64,000 bases of DNA from Pseudomonas sp. Irchel s3b2 (GCF_900187445.1 NZ_FYEB01000019.1:1-64000); one strand, 5' to 3'. Shown: positions 8,436 through 17,095, numbered from the stretch's first letter. Numbers and translations: made by a program. Notes: generated from the letters alone by a model not told the origin.

Positions 8436-9191
8436 ATGACTGAGGAGCGCGTCGAGCATTTGCTCGCCGAGGTACAGGATGAATTCGGCGTGATTCGCGT
8501 GCTGGAAGTGGCTGATTACCGTTTTCTGGAGTTCGGTGATGCCATCGAACAGAGCTGCGTGTTCACCGCTGACCCGAGCTGGCTCGAGTACGATTACACC
8601 CGCGCGATGCTGATTGGCGCGCTGTGCCACGAACAGCCGGAAAGCGCGCTGTTCCTCGGGCTCGGTGCCGGGACACTGACCCAGGCTTGCCTCAAGTTCT
8701 TGCCGCTGGAAGATGTCGAAGCCATCGAGCTGCGTCCGGATGTACCGCGCCTGGCCATCGAATACCTCGGGCTGGATGATGATCCGCGGCTGTACATTCG
8801 CGTCGGCGATGCCCTGGATCTACTCGAAACGGCTGAACCGGCCGATCTGATTTTCGTCGATCTCTATACCGACGTCGGGCCGGGTGTCGGGCATCTGGCC
8901 TGGGGTTTTCTGGAAAACTGTCAGAAGCGGTTGAATCCGGGTGGCTGGCTGGTAATCAACCAGTGGGCCACCGACGATGGTAGGCCGTTGGGAGCCGCGT
9001 TGTTGCGCGGTCTCTATCACCGGCATTACTGGGAGTTGCCGGTGAAGGAGGGCAACGTGATTCTGATCGTGCCATCGGAGCTGGATCAGGCACTGGATAT
9101 GGATGGGCTGATCGCGCGCGCCGAAGGTCTGGCGCCGCGATTGGGTTATTCGTTGCAGTCGTTGATCAAGGCGATCCGGCCGGCGACATAG
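8436..9191 (+). CDS. Spermidine-synthase-like methyltransferase-fold protein
   Basis: A 251-residue protein with the Rossmann core of spermidine synthases: ALFLGLGAGTLTQ (nucleotide loop), EAIELRPDVPRLA, and DLIFVDLYTD. It lacks the usual N-terminal beta-barrel tetramerisation domain of true SpeE, and its gatekeeping loop is not standard. It may therefore be an uncharacterised aminopropyltransferase-fold enzyme rather than a polyamine synthase. It is divergent from the DAHP synthase gene with 150 bases between. A CAGGAG site precedes the ATG. Confidence 0.75.
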   Translation: MTEERVEHLLAEVQDEFGVIRVLEVADYRFLEFGDAIEQSCVFTADPSWLEYDYTRAMLIGALCHEQPESALFLGLGAGTLTQACLKFLPLEDVEAIELRPDVPRLAIEYLGLDDDPRLYIRVGDALDLLETAEPADLIFVDLYTDVGPGVGHLAWGFLENCQKRLNPGGWLVINQWATDDGRPLGAALLRGLYHRHYWELPVKEGNVILIVPSELDQALDMDGLIARAEGLAPRLGYSLQSLIKAIRPAT

Positions 9192-9211
9192 ATGGTGGTT
9201 GGCCTTTAGGG

Positions 9212-9309
9212 CCTCTTCGCGGGCAAGCCTCGCTCCTACAGGTTTTATGTCGTCCGCCGGAAATGTGAATGACCCCAAACCTGTAGGAGCGAGGCTTGCC
9301 CGCGAAGGC
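9212..9309. repeat. REP pair
   Basis: Standard inverted pair, arms CTTCGCGGGCAAGCCTCGC and its complement, with a spacer of about 40 bases. It lies between two convergent genes. Confidence 0.9.
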
Positions 9310-9331
9310 ATTCTCCCAGTCAATACATACC

Positions 9332-10123
9332 TCAAAGCCCTTTGAAAACGCCCGGCCGCTTCTCGACCATCGACCGCACACCCTCCTTGGCATCCTCGCT
9401 GTTCAGCAACTTCTTCACCAGCGCCGGCAATGCCTGAGCTGCCGCGGTTTCACCCTCATAACGCGCCTGCCGGGCAGACATCAATGTCGCCTGAACACCT
9501 AGCGGTGCCTGCCGGGCAATCCGCTCCGCCAACTCGATCGCCCGTGGCAACAAGTCCTCGCTGGCCATGACTTCCTGCACCAACCCCAAATGCAAAGCGT
9601 CATGAGCATCGAATTCATCGCCAGTAAGCAACCAGCGCATGGCATTGCCCCAGCCAGCGACCTGATGCAGGCGCAAGGTGGCACCGCCGAACGGGAAGAT
9701 CCCGCGCTGCACTTCCTTCTGGGCAAAACGGGTATTGCTGGCGCACAGGTTGATGTCGGCAGCCAGCATCAACTCGATGCCAACGGTCAGGCAGTAGCCT
9801 TGAGCCGCGACAATCACCGGTTTGCTGACCCGAGGTCCTGCGAGCACGCCCCACGGGTCGCAGCCACCGGGCGGTGCCTGCCAGCCTTCGGCCAGGGCCG
9901 CGCCGGCGCTGACCAGATCGAGCCCGGCAGTGAAATGCTCACCATGACCGAACACCACCGCGACCCGCGCCTCGCTGTCAGCCTCGAACTCGCCATAGGC
10001 CAGGCTGAGTGCGTTGAGCAGGTCGAGGTCGAAGGCATTGCGTTTGGCCACCCGATCCAGGCCGATCATCAGGACATGACCGTGTCGTTCACGGGTTACG
10101 CGACTGGGGCTTGGCTGATTCAT
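9332..10123 (-). CDS. Crotonase / enoyl-CoA hydratase family protein
   Basis: A 263-residue crotonase-fold protein. The ATG at 10123 is chosen because GAGGAAATG lies just upstream and the homologous part begins there; the reading frame stays open for a further 29 codons. Oxyanion-hole segments are HFTAGLDLVSAG and AAQGYCLTVGIELMLAADI. The Glu residues that do hydration in true enoyl-CoA hydratases are not evident at both positions, so isomerase or another crotonase activity is equally likely. KRNAFDLDLLNAL is the usual N-terminal block. No pathway partners adjoin it. Confidence 0.85.
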   Translation of the reverse strand: MNQPSPSRVTRERHGHVLMIGLDRVAKRNAFDLDLLNALSLAYGEFEADSEARVAVVFGHGEHFTAGLDLVSAGAALAEGWQAPPGGCDPWGVLAGPRVSKPVIVAAQGYCLTVGIELMLAADINLCASNTRFAQKEVQRGIFPFGGATLRLHQVAGWGNAMRWLLTGDEFDAHDALHLGLVQEVMASEDLLPRAIELAERIARQAPLGVQATLMSARQARYEGETAAAQALPALVKKLLNSEDAKEGVRSMVEKRPGVFKGL

Positions 10124-10556
10124 GGGACATTTCCTCGGGCGAAAAGAGGCGGGAAAAGTATATGAGAGACCGACGGTCTGCCTCACAAGAGTGAACCGTT
10201 TTAGCGCCATCGTCAGCAGGGCCGGGCCTTTGCAAAATAGACCGTCGCACGATTATCCGAAAAGCCCGTGACACAACGGTATGCGCCGGTTTTTTCCGAT
10301 AAAAAAAGCTCCCTTTTCGGGCGAATTCCGGTATAGTGCGCGCCGGCCTTTAACCGGGCCGCGTTTAGGTAGCGCAATTCCCCGAAGCCAGCTTCGGCTG
10401 CACGTCCGCACAGCGGACTCTTCCTTGACGAATCTTTTTCATTCATTCGTTTTCGCAAATCCCCGCCGACAAAGCAGCCAGGGCGACTCTTGAGTCTTAC
10501 ACGGCATGCGCAGCTTTGGAGCATGGGTCTTTGCGGATGCACTTAGAGGCAGACCC
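10124..10556 (+). promoter_or_regulatory. Structured leader of the DEAD-box helicase gene
   Basis: A 433-base gap. A TATAGT -10-like box lies at 10332-10337 with a GC-rich stretch after it. Downstream are several hairpins: CCGAAGC/GCTTCGG at 10382-10397, GTCCGC-ACA-GCGGAC at 10404-10418, and GACTC-TT-GAGTC near 10488. Finally a perfect 9-bp stem, CATGGGTCT at 10522-10530 with AGACCCATG at 10551-10559, encloses the ribosome site in its loop and the start codon in its 3' arm. A leader of about 200 bases fits a cold- or structure-regulated helicase mRNA. The promoter is tentative. Confidence 0.6.
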
Positions 10557-12230
10557 ATGACCCAGGAAACCGGCGGCTTCGCCGCTTTTAATCTTAATCC
10601 GAATATTCTTGCAGCCGTCATTGCGACCGGCTACGAAGAACCTTCGGCTATTCAGCAGCAATCGATCCCGATCATCATGGCCGGCCACGACATGATTGGC
10701 CAAGCGCAAACCGGTACGGGTAAAACCGCCGCGTTCGCCCTGCCGATCCTGCACCGCATCGATCCTGCCAAGCGCGAGCCGCAAGCCCTGATCCTGGCGC
10801 CAACCCGTGAGTTGGCGCTGCAAGTAGCAACCGCTTTCGAAACCTACGCCAAGCAAATGCCGGGCGTTACCGTTGTGGCCGTTTACGGCGGCGCGCCTAT
10901 GGGCCCGCAACTGAAAGCAATCCGTAATGGCGCACAGATCGTTGTCGCCACGCCGGGCCGTCTGTGCGACCACCTGCGTCGTGACGAAAAAGTTCTGGCT
11001 ACCGTGAACCACCTGGTTCTCGACGAAGCTGACGAAATGCTCAAATTGGGTTTCATGGACGACCTCGAAGTTATCTTCAAGGCCTTGCCTCCAACCCGTC
11101 AGACCGTATTGTTCTCGGCCACCCTGCCGCAGTCGATCCGTGCCATTGCCGAACGCCATCTGCGCGATCCGCAACACGTGAAGATCCAGACCAAGACTCA
11201 GACCGTTACCGCGATCGAACAGGCTCACCTGTTGGTTCACGCTGACCAGAAGACCTCGGCTGTATTGAGCCTGCTGGAAGTGGAAGATTTCGACGCCCTG
11301 ATCATGTTCGTGCGCACCAAGCAAGCGACCCTGGACCTGGCCAGTGCCCTGGAAGCCAAAGGCTACAAAGCCGCTGCGCTGAACGGTGACATTGCTCAGA
11401 ACCAGCGTGAGCGCGTGATCGATTCCCTCAAGGATGGCCGTCTGGACATCGTTGTGGCGACCGACGTTGCTGCTCGTGGCCTGGACGTTCCGCGCATCAC
11501 TCACGTGTTCAACGTTGACATGCCGTACGATCCTGAGTCCTACGTTCACCGTATCGGCCGTACCGGCCGTGCCGGTCGCGAAGGTCGTGCACTGCTGCTG
11601 GTGACTCCTCGTGAGCGCCGCATGCTGCAAGTGATCGAGCGTGTAACCGGTCAGAAGGTTGCCGAAGTTCGTCTGCCGGATGCTCAGGCCGTTCTCGATG
11701 CCCGTATCAAGAAACTGACCAACAGCCTGTCGCCGCTGGTCGCTGATGCCGAATCGACTCACGGTGATCTGCTGGATCGCTTGACCGCCGACATCGGTTG
11801 CACCCCGCGTGCACTGGCCGCTGCTCTGCTGCGCAAGGCAACCAACGCTCAGGCGCTGACCCTGGCCGCAATCGAGAAAGAACGTCCACTGGTGCCGAAC
11901 AACGCACCGCGTGGCGATCGTCCAGAGCGTTCCGGTGATCGTCCGGACCGTGGTGATCGCGAGCGTCGTGCTCCGGTTCCATTGGCCGAAGGTCGTGCTC
12001 GTTGCCGTACCGCGCTGGGTGCGCGTGATGGTATCGCTGCCAAGAACCTGCTGGGCGCCATCCTCAACGAAGGTGGTCTGGCGCGTGAAGCCATCGGTCG
12101 CATCCAGGTGCGTGACAGCTTCAGCCTCGTCGAGCTGCCGGAAGATGGTCTGGAGAAGCTGCTGACCAAACTGAAGGACACTCGCGTTGCCGGTAAGCAG
12201 TTGAAGCTGCGTCGCTATCGCGAAGATTGA
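10557..12230 (+). CDS. deaD: DEAD-box ATP-dependent RNA helicase (DeaD/CsdA-like)
   Basis: A 557-residue helicase. Motifs in order: the Q motif (GYEEPSAIQQQSIP), Walker A AQTGTGKTAA, PTRELA, TPGR, DEAD, SAT, and HRIGRTGRAGR in the second RecA domain (to about residue 370). An Arg/Asp-rich linker (PRGDRPERSGDRPDRGDRER) and a C-terminal DbpA-type RNA-binding domain follow. This layout fits CsdA/DeaD, which unwinds structured RNA in ribosome assembly and cold growth. The ATG at 10557 has AGAGGC upstream; an in-frame ATG at 10506 lies inside the structured leader and lacks a ribosome site. Confidence 0.9.
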   Translation: MTQETGGFAAFNLNPNILAAVIATGYEEPSAIQQQSIPIIMAGHDMIGQAQTGTGKTAAFALPILHRIDPAKREPQALILAPTRELALQVATAFETYAKQMPGVTVVAVYGGAPMGPQLKAIRNGAQIVVATPGRLCDHLRRDEKVLATVNHLVLDEADEMLKLGFMDDLEVIFKALPPTRQTVLFSATLPQSIRAIAERHLRDPQHVKIQTKTQTVTAIEQAHLLVHADQKTSAVLSLLEVEDFDALIMFVRTKQATLDLASALEAKGYKAAALNGDIAQNQRERVIDSLKDGRLDIVVATDVAARGLDVPRITHVFNVDMPYDPESYVHRIGRTGRAGREGRALLLVTPRERRMLQVIERVTGQKVAEVRLPDAQAVLDARIKKLTNSLSPLVADAESTHGDLLDRLTADIGCTPRALAAALLRKATNAQALTLAAIEKERPLVPNNAPRGDRPERSGDRPDRGDRERRAPVPLAEGRARCRTALGARDGIAAKNLLGAILNEGGLAREAIGRIQVRDSFSLVELPEDGLEKLLTKLKDTRVAGKQLKLRRYRED

Positions 12231-12255
12231 TCCGCTCTCGAGCTGATTGATCGCA

Positions 12256-12292
12256 CATAAAAAATCCCCGACTGGTTCGGGGATTTTTTTTG
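12256..12292 (+). terminator. Rho-independent terminator after deaD
   Basis: AAAAATCCCCGA, a five-base loop, then TCGGGGATTTTTTTT. It is a strong GC stem with a run of eight T, 26 bases after the stop. Confidence 0.95.
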
Positions 12293-12293
12293 C

Positions 12294-12328
12294 CTGATCG
12301 TTCCCACGCAGAGCGTGGGAACGATCAG
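12294..12328. repeat. 33-bp palindrome of the GATCGTTCCCACGC family
   Basis: A perfect inverted repeat with 16-base arms and a three-base AGA centre; the arm reads CTGATCGTTCCCACGC. This is a second repeat family, also present at 49395. It abuts the deaD terminator. Confidence 0.9.
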
Positions 12329-12331
12329 GTG

Positions 12332-13099
12332 TCAGCCAAAGCGATAAATATCCATCCCCAGCGCACCCATGGTGAACCCCTGATGGGCAACGCTGAACTC
12401 ACCCCCGGCCGCGCGGGCAAAGTACAGCGGCAGCAAATGCTCGTCACTCGGATGGTTACGCGCCGCATTCGGAGCTTGCTGACGATAGTCGTGCAGCGCG
12501 GCTTCGTCGTTCGCTTCGAGTTTCTCGATCATCCAGTCGCGGAACGCCTTGGCCCATGGTTCGACGCTTTCCGGGCCGGCGTGCCAGTCCAGTTCGCGCA
12601 GGTTGTGGGTGATGCTGCCGGAGCCGATCAACAGCACGCCCTGTTCGCGCAGGCTGGCCAAGGCATGGCCGACGCGAGTTTGCAGGGCAGGGCCGGCACG
12701 GGTGGGCAGCGAGACCTGCACCACCGGGATATCAGCTTGCGGATACATCAACGACAAGGGCACCCAAACACCGTGGTCGAACGGTCGCTGGGTGTCGATG
12801 CGCGCCGGAAGATCATCGGCCTTCAGCAGCTCGACCACCTCCGCCGCCAGTTGCGGATTGCCGGGGGCCGGGTATTGAACTTCGAACAAGGCCTGAGGAA
12901 ATCCGCCGAAGTCGTGCCAGGTTTCAGGCTGAGGGTTGCCGCTGACCAACAGTTCGCTGCTTTCCCAGTGCGCGGAAACCATCACGATGGCCTTGGGTTT
13001 AGGCAATGCGGCGGCCAGACTCGCAAGGGCCGGTCCGCTGGCGCCGGGTTCCAGGGCTAGCATCGGGGAGCCATGAGAGATATACAGGCTGGGGAACAT
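12332..13099 (-). CDS. Extradiol ring-cleavage dioxygenase (DODA/YgiD type)
   Basis: A 255-residue class III extradiol dioxygenase (LigB superfamily). Likely zinc/iron ligands are the His in YISHGSPM near the start, the two His in SITHNLRELDWH, and a C-terminal-half His before PLYFARAAGG (DEHLLPLYF). Members open catechol rings such as DOPA; the natural substrate in bacteria is mostly unknown. Divergent from tpm, sharing a 103-base promoter region with two palindromes. No regulator gene adjoins. Confidence 0.88.
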   Translation of the reverse strand: MFPSLYISHGSPMLALEPGASGPALASLAAALPKPKAIVMVSAHWESSELLVSGNPQPETWHDFGGFPQALFEVQYPAPGNPQLAAEVVELLKADDLPARIDTQRPFDHGVWVPLSLMYPQADIPVVQVSLPTRAGPALQTRVGHALASLREQGVLLIGSGSITHNLRELDWHAGPESVEPWAKAFRDWMIEKLEANDEAALHDYRQQAPNAARNHPSDEHLLPLYFARAAGGEFSVAHQGFTMGALGMDIYRFG

Positions 13100-13117
13100 G
13101 AATGAGCTCCTGAGAGT

Positions 13118-13151
13118 AAGATGGCACCATCTTCAGTCAGATCATTGATCT
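13118..13151. promoter_or_regulatory. Two palindromes in the dioxygenase-tpm promoter region
   Basis: First, 13118-13133: AAGATGG-CA-CCATCTT with 7-bp arms. Second, 13139-13151: AGATC-ATT-GATCT. They lie five bases apart, 19 bases upstream of the dioxygenase ATG and about 50 bases upstream of tpm. They look like binding sites for a dimeric repressor, but none is encoded nearby. Confidence 0.55.
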
Positions 13152-13202
13152 AAATCTAATATAAGTTTTAGGGTCTATTGATCGAATTTTTCGGGGTTAA
13201 TT

Positions 13203-13859
13203 ATGCAGCCGGAGTTTTGGCACAAACGATGGGCGTCGAATCAGATCGGCTTTCATCTGCCGGAAGTGAATCCTTATCTGCAACGGTTTTGGCCAGCGTT
13301 GAACCTGGAGGAGGGCGCTCGCGTGCTGGTGCCGCTGTGTGGGAAAAGTCTGGATCTGTTGTGGCTGGCGCACCAAGGTCATGAGGTCTTGGGGATTGAG
13401 CTGTCGGAAAAGGCCGTGGAGGATTTCTTCAGTGAGCATCAATTTGACCCGGACGTCAGTGAGCAGGGGCCATTCAAGGTCTACCGTGCCGGTTCAATCG
13501 AGTTGTGGTGTGGTGATTTCTTCGAGTTGACGGCAGGCGATGTCGCCGATTGCAGCGCGCTGTATGACCGCGCGGCGTTGATTGCCCTGCCGCCGGCGAT
13601 GCGTGAGCAATACGCGGCTCATCTGATTCGGATTTTGCCGAAGGATTCTTTAGGGCTTTTGATTACGCTGGATTACGACCAGGCGCAAATGGACGGGCCG
13701 CCGTTTGCTGTGCTTGATGACGAAGTGCAGCGGTTGTTCGGTGATGTGTGGGCGCTGAAGATTCTGGAGGATCAAGACGTTCTGGGTGAGAGCTGGAAGT
13801 TTCTTGAGGCCGGTGTCACGCGGCTTGAAGAGCGGGTTTATCGGGTTTCCAGCCATTAA
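13203..13859 (+). CDS. tpm: Thiopurine S-methyltransferase
   Basis: A 218-residue TPMT that moves a methyl group from S-adenosylmethionine to thiopurines; in pseudomonads it also methylates selenium and tellurium compounds and gives tellurite tolerance. It opens with MQPEFWHKRWASNQIGFH. SAM-binding signatures are RVLVPLCGKSLDLLWLA and VLGIELSEKAVEDFF, and DRAALIALPPAMR is the family's third block. Length is typical. A CGGGG site precedes the ATG. Strand is opposite to the dioxygenase and htpX. Confidence 0.95.
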   Translation: MQPEFWHKRWASNQIGFHLPEVNPYLQRFWPALNLEEGARVLVPLCGKSLDLLWLAHQGHEVLGIELSEKAVEDFFSEHQFDPDVSEQGPFKVYRAGSIELWCGDFFELTAGDVADCSALYDRAALIALPPAMREQYAAHLIRILPKDSLGLLITLDYDQAQMDGPPFAVLDDEVQRLFGDVWALKILEDQDVLGESWKFLEAGVTRLEERVYRVSSH

Positions 13860-13876
13860 GGTATGTTGAGTTTGCT

Positions 13877-13978
13877 GGCCTCTTCTCGGGCAAGCCCGCT
13901 CCCACAGGTTTTGTGTAATTCGCCGATTATGTGAACGACACAAATCCAGTAGGAGCGAGGCTTGCCCGCGAAGAGGCC
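13877..13978. repeat. REP pair, left arm diverged
   Basis: The left arm is CTTCTCGGGCAAGCCCGCTCCCAC, a related sub-type, while the right arm is GTAGGAGCGAGGCTTGCCCGCGAAG. Six-base GGCCTC/GAGGCC ends close the hairpin. Confidence 0.85.
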
Positions 13979-14009
13979 CTGATGAACACCGCATTAATCA
14001 AGCAGACAA

Positions 14010-14045
14010 AAAAAAGGCCCGCATTCACTGCGGGCCTTATCTTTT
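14010..14045 (-). terminator. Terminator shared by tpm and htpX
   Basis: AAGGCCCGCA-TTCAC-TGCGGGCCTT with A-rich and T-containing flanks on the two sides. Because the genes converge, it can act for both; the T-run is better for the minus strand (htpX). Confidence 0.85.
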
Positions 14046-14058
14046 AGTGCAGAGCCTG

Positions 14059-14946
14059 TCAGCCCCGACGACGCAATGCGTCGATACGCTCTTCCAGCGG
14101 CGGGTGGCTCATGAACATACGGGCGAACCCTTGTTTGAGGCCACCGTTGATGCCAAAGGCATTCAGCGTGTCCGGCATGTGCACCGGCAGCCCTTGTTCT
14201 GCACGCAGACGCTGCAGGGCACCGATCATTGCGCTGGTACCCGCCAGGCGTGCACCGGCATCATCGGCCCGGAATTCGCGCTTACGCGAGAACCACATGA
14301 CGATGGCGCTGGCCAGAATACCCAGGACCAGTTCGGCGAAGATGGTCGCTACGTAGTAGGCGATGCCTTGGCCTTCTTCGTTCTTGAAGATCACCTTGTC
14401 GACAAAGTTACCGATGATCCGGGCGAAGAACATCACGAAAGTGTTCACCACCCCCTGGATCAATGCCAGGGTGACCATGTCGCCATTGGCTACGTGGCCG
14501 ATTTCGTGGGCCAGAACGGCTTTCACTTCATCTGGCGAGAAACGCTCGAGCAAGCCCTGGCTGACCGCGACCAGTGCGTCGTTCTTGTTCCAGCCGGTGG
14601 CAAAGGCGTTGGCTTCATAGGCCGGGAAAATCCCGACTTCGGGCATCTTGATCCCGGCTTCGCGGGACAATTGCTCGACAGTTTGCAGCAGCCATTGCTC
14701 GTGCCGGGTACGCGGCTGGCTGATGATCTGGGTGCTGGTACTCATTTTCGCCATCCACTTGGAGATGAACAGCGAGAACAGGGAACCGGCGAAACCAAAG
14801 ACCGCACAGAAAATCAGCAGCTGATTGAGGTTGAGATCAACCCCGTTGGCCGCCATGAACCCGTTGAAGCCGACAAGGCTCAGGGTGATGCTGGCAATCA
14901 GCACGACCGCCAGGTTAGTGGCCAAAAACAGCAAAATGCGCATCAT
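14059..14946 (-). CDS. htpX: Membrane zinc metalloprotease HtpX
   Basis: A 295-residue inner-membrane protease of the M48 family that degrades damaged membrane proteins together with FtsH. Two N-terminal hydrophobic segments (residues about 5-25 and 40-60) precede the zinc motif HEIGHVANGD, with its Glu catalytic base near residue 143. Two more membrane segments and the third-ligand region REFRADDAGARLAG follow. A GAGGAG ribosome site is placed well. Upstream sequence resembles a heat-shock promoter, in keeping with its known sigma-32 or stress control. Confidence 0.95.
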   Translation of the reverse strand: MMRILLFLATNLAVVLIASITLSLVGFNGFMAANGVDLNLNQLLIFCAVFGFAGSLFSLFISKWMAKMSTSTQIISQPRTRHEQWLLQTVEQLSREAGIKMPEVGIFPAYEANAFATGWNKNDALVAVSQGLLERFSPDEVKAVLAHEIGHVANGDMVTLALIQGVVNTFVMFFARIIGNFVDKVIFKNEEGQGIAYYVATIFAELVLGILASAIVMWFSRKREFRADDAGARLAGTSAMIGALQRLRAEQGLPVHMPDTLNAFGINGGLKQGFARMFMSHPPLEERIDALRRRG

Positions 14947-14992
14947 GGTTGTAGAAATCTCCTCGTGCTAAAGATGTAGCGTACTGCGGGGT

Positions 14993-15021
14993 ATATAAGG
15001 TGCTGCAGCGGGCTATTCAAC
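14993..15021 (-). promoter_or_regulatory. Possible sigma-32-type promoter of htpX
   Basis: Read on the minus strand: GTTGAA, a 13-base spacer, then CACCTTATAT. The heat-shock consensus is CTTGAA and CCCCATNT with 13-15 bases between. The -35 half matches well, the -10 half only partly. It lies about 50 bases upstream of the ATG. Confidence 0.45.
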
Positions 15022-15262
15022 CGGGTGACTATTTCAAACTGTGTCCTACAGCAACAGTCTAGCTGCTTGAAGGGCATTTCCGACGTCGACATAGGAAACG
15101 GTTATCAGCCAATTAGCGTCGCAGGCCCCCGCCGTTGTTAGGCGCGGGCATGAAACGTGTCGTCCGTCAGTGCTTGAAACAACGATGCAAGGTGGGTGCA
15201 CAGATGTGTTGCTGAATTAATCACCGTGCGACTTTAATCAGCGTCGCACGGTGACAGGCCAC
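15022..15262. other. Gap between htpX and alaA
   Basis: No coding sequence seen. It holds a perfect 12-bp stem at 15221-15254 (TCACCGTGCGAC and its complement, loop of ten). This lies just after the alaA stop and may end that transcript, although no T-run follows. Confidence 0.6.
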
Positions 15263-16474
15263 TTACTGGCGGTAGGACTTGAGGAAGTTGCCGATCCGGC
15301 CAATCGCCTGATCCAGGTCGTCGAGCCGTGGCAGGGTGACCACGCGGAAGTGATCCGGCCATGGCCAGTTGAAGGCCGTGCCTTGTACCACCAGCAGCTT
15401 CTCCGAGAGCAGCAGGTCGAGCACGAATTTCTCATCGTTGTGGATCGGGCAGACTTTCGGATCGATCCGCGGGAACGCATACAGCGCGCCCATCGGCTTG
15501 ACGCAGCTCACGCCCGGAATGTCGTTCAGCAATTCCCAGGTACGATTGCGCTGTTCCAGCAGACGCCCTTGCGGCAGCACCAGATCGTTGATGCTCTGAT
15601 AGCCGCCCAGCGCGGTCTGGATGGCGTGCTGGCTCGGCACGTTGGCGCACAGGCGCATGTTGGCCAATATATCGATGCCTTCGATGTAGCTCTGGGCGTG
15701 ATGTTTCGGACCGGAAATAGCGACCCAGCCGGAACGGAAGCCAGCCACACGATAGGACTTGGACAGACCGTTGAAGGTCAGGCACAGCAAATCCGGCGCC
15801 AGCGAGGCGGTGCAGATGTGTACGGCGTCGTCGTACAGGATCTTGTCGTAGATCTCGTCGGAGAACACCACCAGATTGTGCTGACGGGCCAGTTCCAGCA
15901 TGCCCAGCAGGACTTCTTTCGAGTACACCGAGCCGGTCGGGTTGTTCGGGTTGATGATCACCAGAGCCTTGGTGTTCGGGGTGATCTTGGCCTTGATGTC
16001 GGCCAGATCCGGCCACCAGTTGGCCTGTTCATCGCACAAGTAATGCACCGCGTTGCCGCCCGCCAGGCTCACTGCGGCGGTCCACAGCGGATAGTCGGGA
16101 GCCGGTACCAGCACTTCGTCGCCGTTGTTGAGCAGGGCCTGCATCGACATCACGATCAGCTCGGAAACGCCGTTGCCCAGGTAGATGTCTTCGATGCCGA
16201 CGCCTTCCACCTGTTTTTGCTGGTAGTACTGCATCACAGCCTTGCGAGCGCTGAACAACCCCTTGGAGTCGCTGTAACCCTGGGCTGTCGGCAGGTTGCG
16301 AATTACGTCCTGAAGGATTTCATCCGGCGCTTCGAAACCAAAGGGGGCCGGGTTGCCGATGTTCAGCTTGAGGATGCGATGGCCTTCCTCTTCCAGGCGT
16401 TTGGCGTGCTTGAGCACTGGGCCGCGAATGTCGTAGCAGACGTTGGCGAGCTTGTTCGATTTGCTGACCTGCAT
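15263..16474 (-). CDS. alaA: Alanine-synthesising aminotransferase (AlaA/YfbQ type)
   Basis: A 403-residue class I PLP aminotransferase. The start MQVSKSNKLANVCYDIRGP matches the family, although the frame is open for 53 more codons. The PLP lysine is in FNGLSKSYRVAGFRSGW; VIINPNNPTGSVYS and LVVFSDEIYDKILYD hold the Asn and Asp/Tyr cofactor contacts. E. coli AlaA makes alanine from pyruvate and glutamate. Divergent from msrB. The 225-base gap between them shows no other gene. Confidence 0.88.
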   Translation of the reverse strand: MQVSKSNKLANVCYDIRGPVLKHAKRLEEEGHRILKLNIGNPAPFGFEAPDEILQDVIRNLPTAQGYSDSKGLFSARKAVMQYYQQKQVEGVGIEDIYLGNGVSELIVMSMQALLNNGDEVLVPAPDYPLWTAAVSLAGGNAVHYLCDEQANWWPDLADIKAKITPNTKALVIINPNNPTGSVYSKEVLLGMLELARQHNLVVFSDEIYDKILYDDAVHICTASLAPDLLCLTFNGLSKSYRVAGFRSGWVAISGPKHHAQSYIEGIDILANMRLCANVPSQHAIQTALGGYQSINDLVLPQGRLLEQRNRTWELLNDIPGVSCVKPMGALYAFPRIDPKVCPIHNDEKFVLDLLLSEKLLVVQGTAFNWPWPDHFRVVTLPRLDDLDQAIGRIGNFLKSYRQ

Positions 16475-16699
16475 GGCGATGTGTTCCCGAAAATGAACGA
16501 TCCAGGCGGCGTATGAACGACCGTGCTGGGAATCCTGCGTATTCACACAGGCCTGACGCCTTGAGCGACGGCACTCAGAATCCGTTTGAATGCGCGTGGT
16601 CTGGCTGCCAGACTGGCGTTTGACGAGGCGCAATCATACGTGCCGCCCGATCCGTGGAAAAGGTACAGATCGGGCTTTTTCAACTGCAGAGGTGTGATG

Positions 16700-17095
16700 A
16701 TGGAAAAGTTGGAAAAAACCCTGGAAGAATGGCGTGAAATGCTCGACCCGGAGCAGTACAACGTTTGCCGCCTCAAGGGCACCGAACGGCCGTTCTCCGG
16801 TAAGTACAACGACAGCAAGGTTGACGGTGTTTACCACTGCATCTGCTGCAACGCACCGCTGTTCGACTCCAAAACCAAATTTGATTCCGGCTGCGGCTGG
16901 CCGAGCTTCTACGCGCCGATCGGCGACAGCGCCATGGTCGAGATCCGTGATGTCAGCCACGGCATGATCCGCACCGAAGTGGTCTGTGCCAAATGCGATG
17001 CACACCTTGGGCATGTGTTCCCGGACGGTCCGCCGCCCACTGGCCTGCGTTATTGCATCAACTCGGTGTGCCTGGACCTCGTCCCCCGCTCGTAA
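16700..17095 (+). CDS. msrB: Peptide methionine-(R)-sulfoxide reductase MsrB
   Basis: A 131-residue MsrB that reduces the R form of protein-bound methionine sulfoxide. Zinc-binding Cys pairs are HCICCNAPLF and VCAKCDAHLGHVF; the catalytic Cys is in LRYCINSVCLD. FDSGCGWPSFY and HCICC are standard blocks. Two adjacent ATGs exist; the second is used because AGAGG sits seven bases upstream of it. It precedes the peroxidase gene by 187 bases with a REP pair between, so an operon is uncertain. Confidence 0.93.
   Translation: MEKLEKTLEEWREMLDPEQYNVCRLKGTERPFSGKYNDSKVDGVYHCICCNAPLFDSKTKFDSGCGWPSFYAPIGDSAMVEIRDVSHGMIRTEVVCAKCDAHLGHVFPDGPPPTGLRYCINSVCLDLVPRS

Noticed and set aside
10497..11762. 421-residue antisense frame across deaD
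   Set aside because: Complement of the helicase coding sequence; no family blocks of its own.
15221..15254. 12-bp perfect stem as an independent small RNA
   Set aside because: It lies directly after the alaA stop with no promoter of its own visible. A transcript end or mRNA-stabilising role is simpler.
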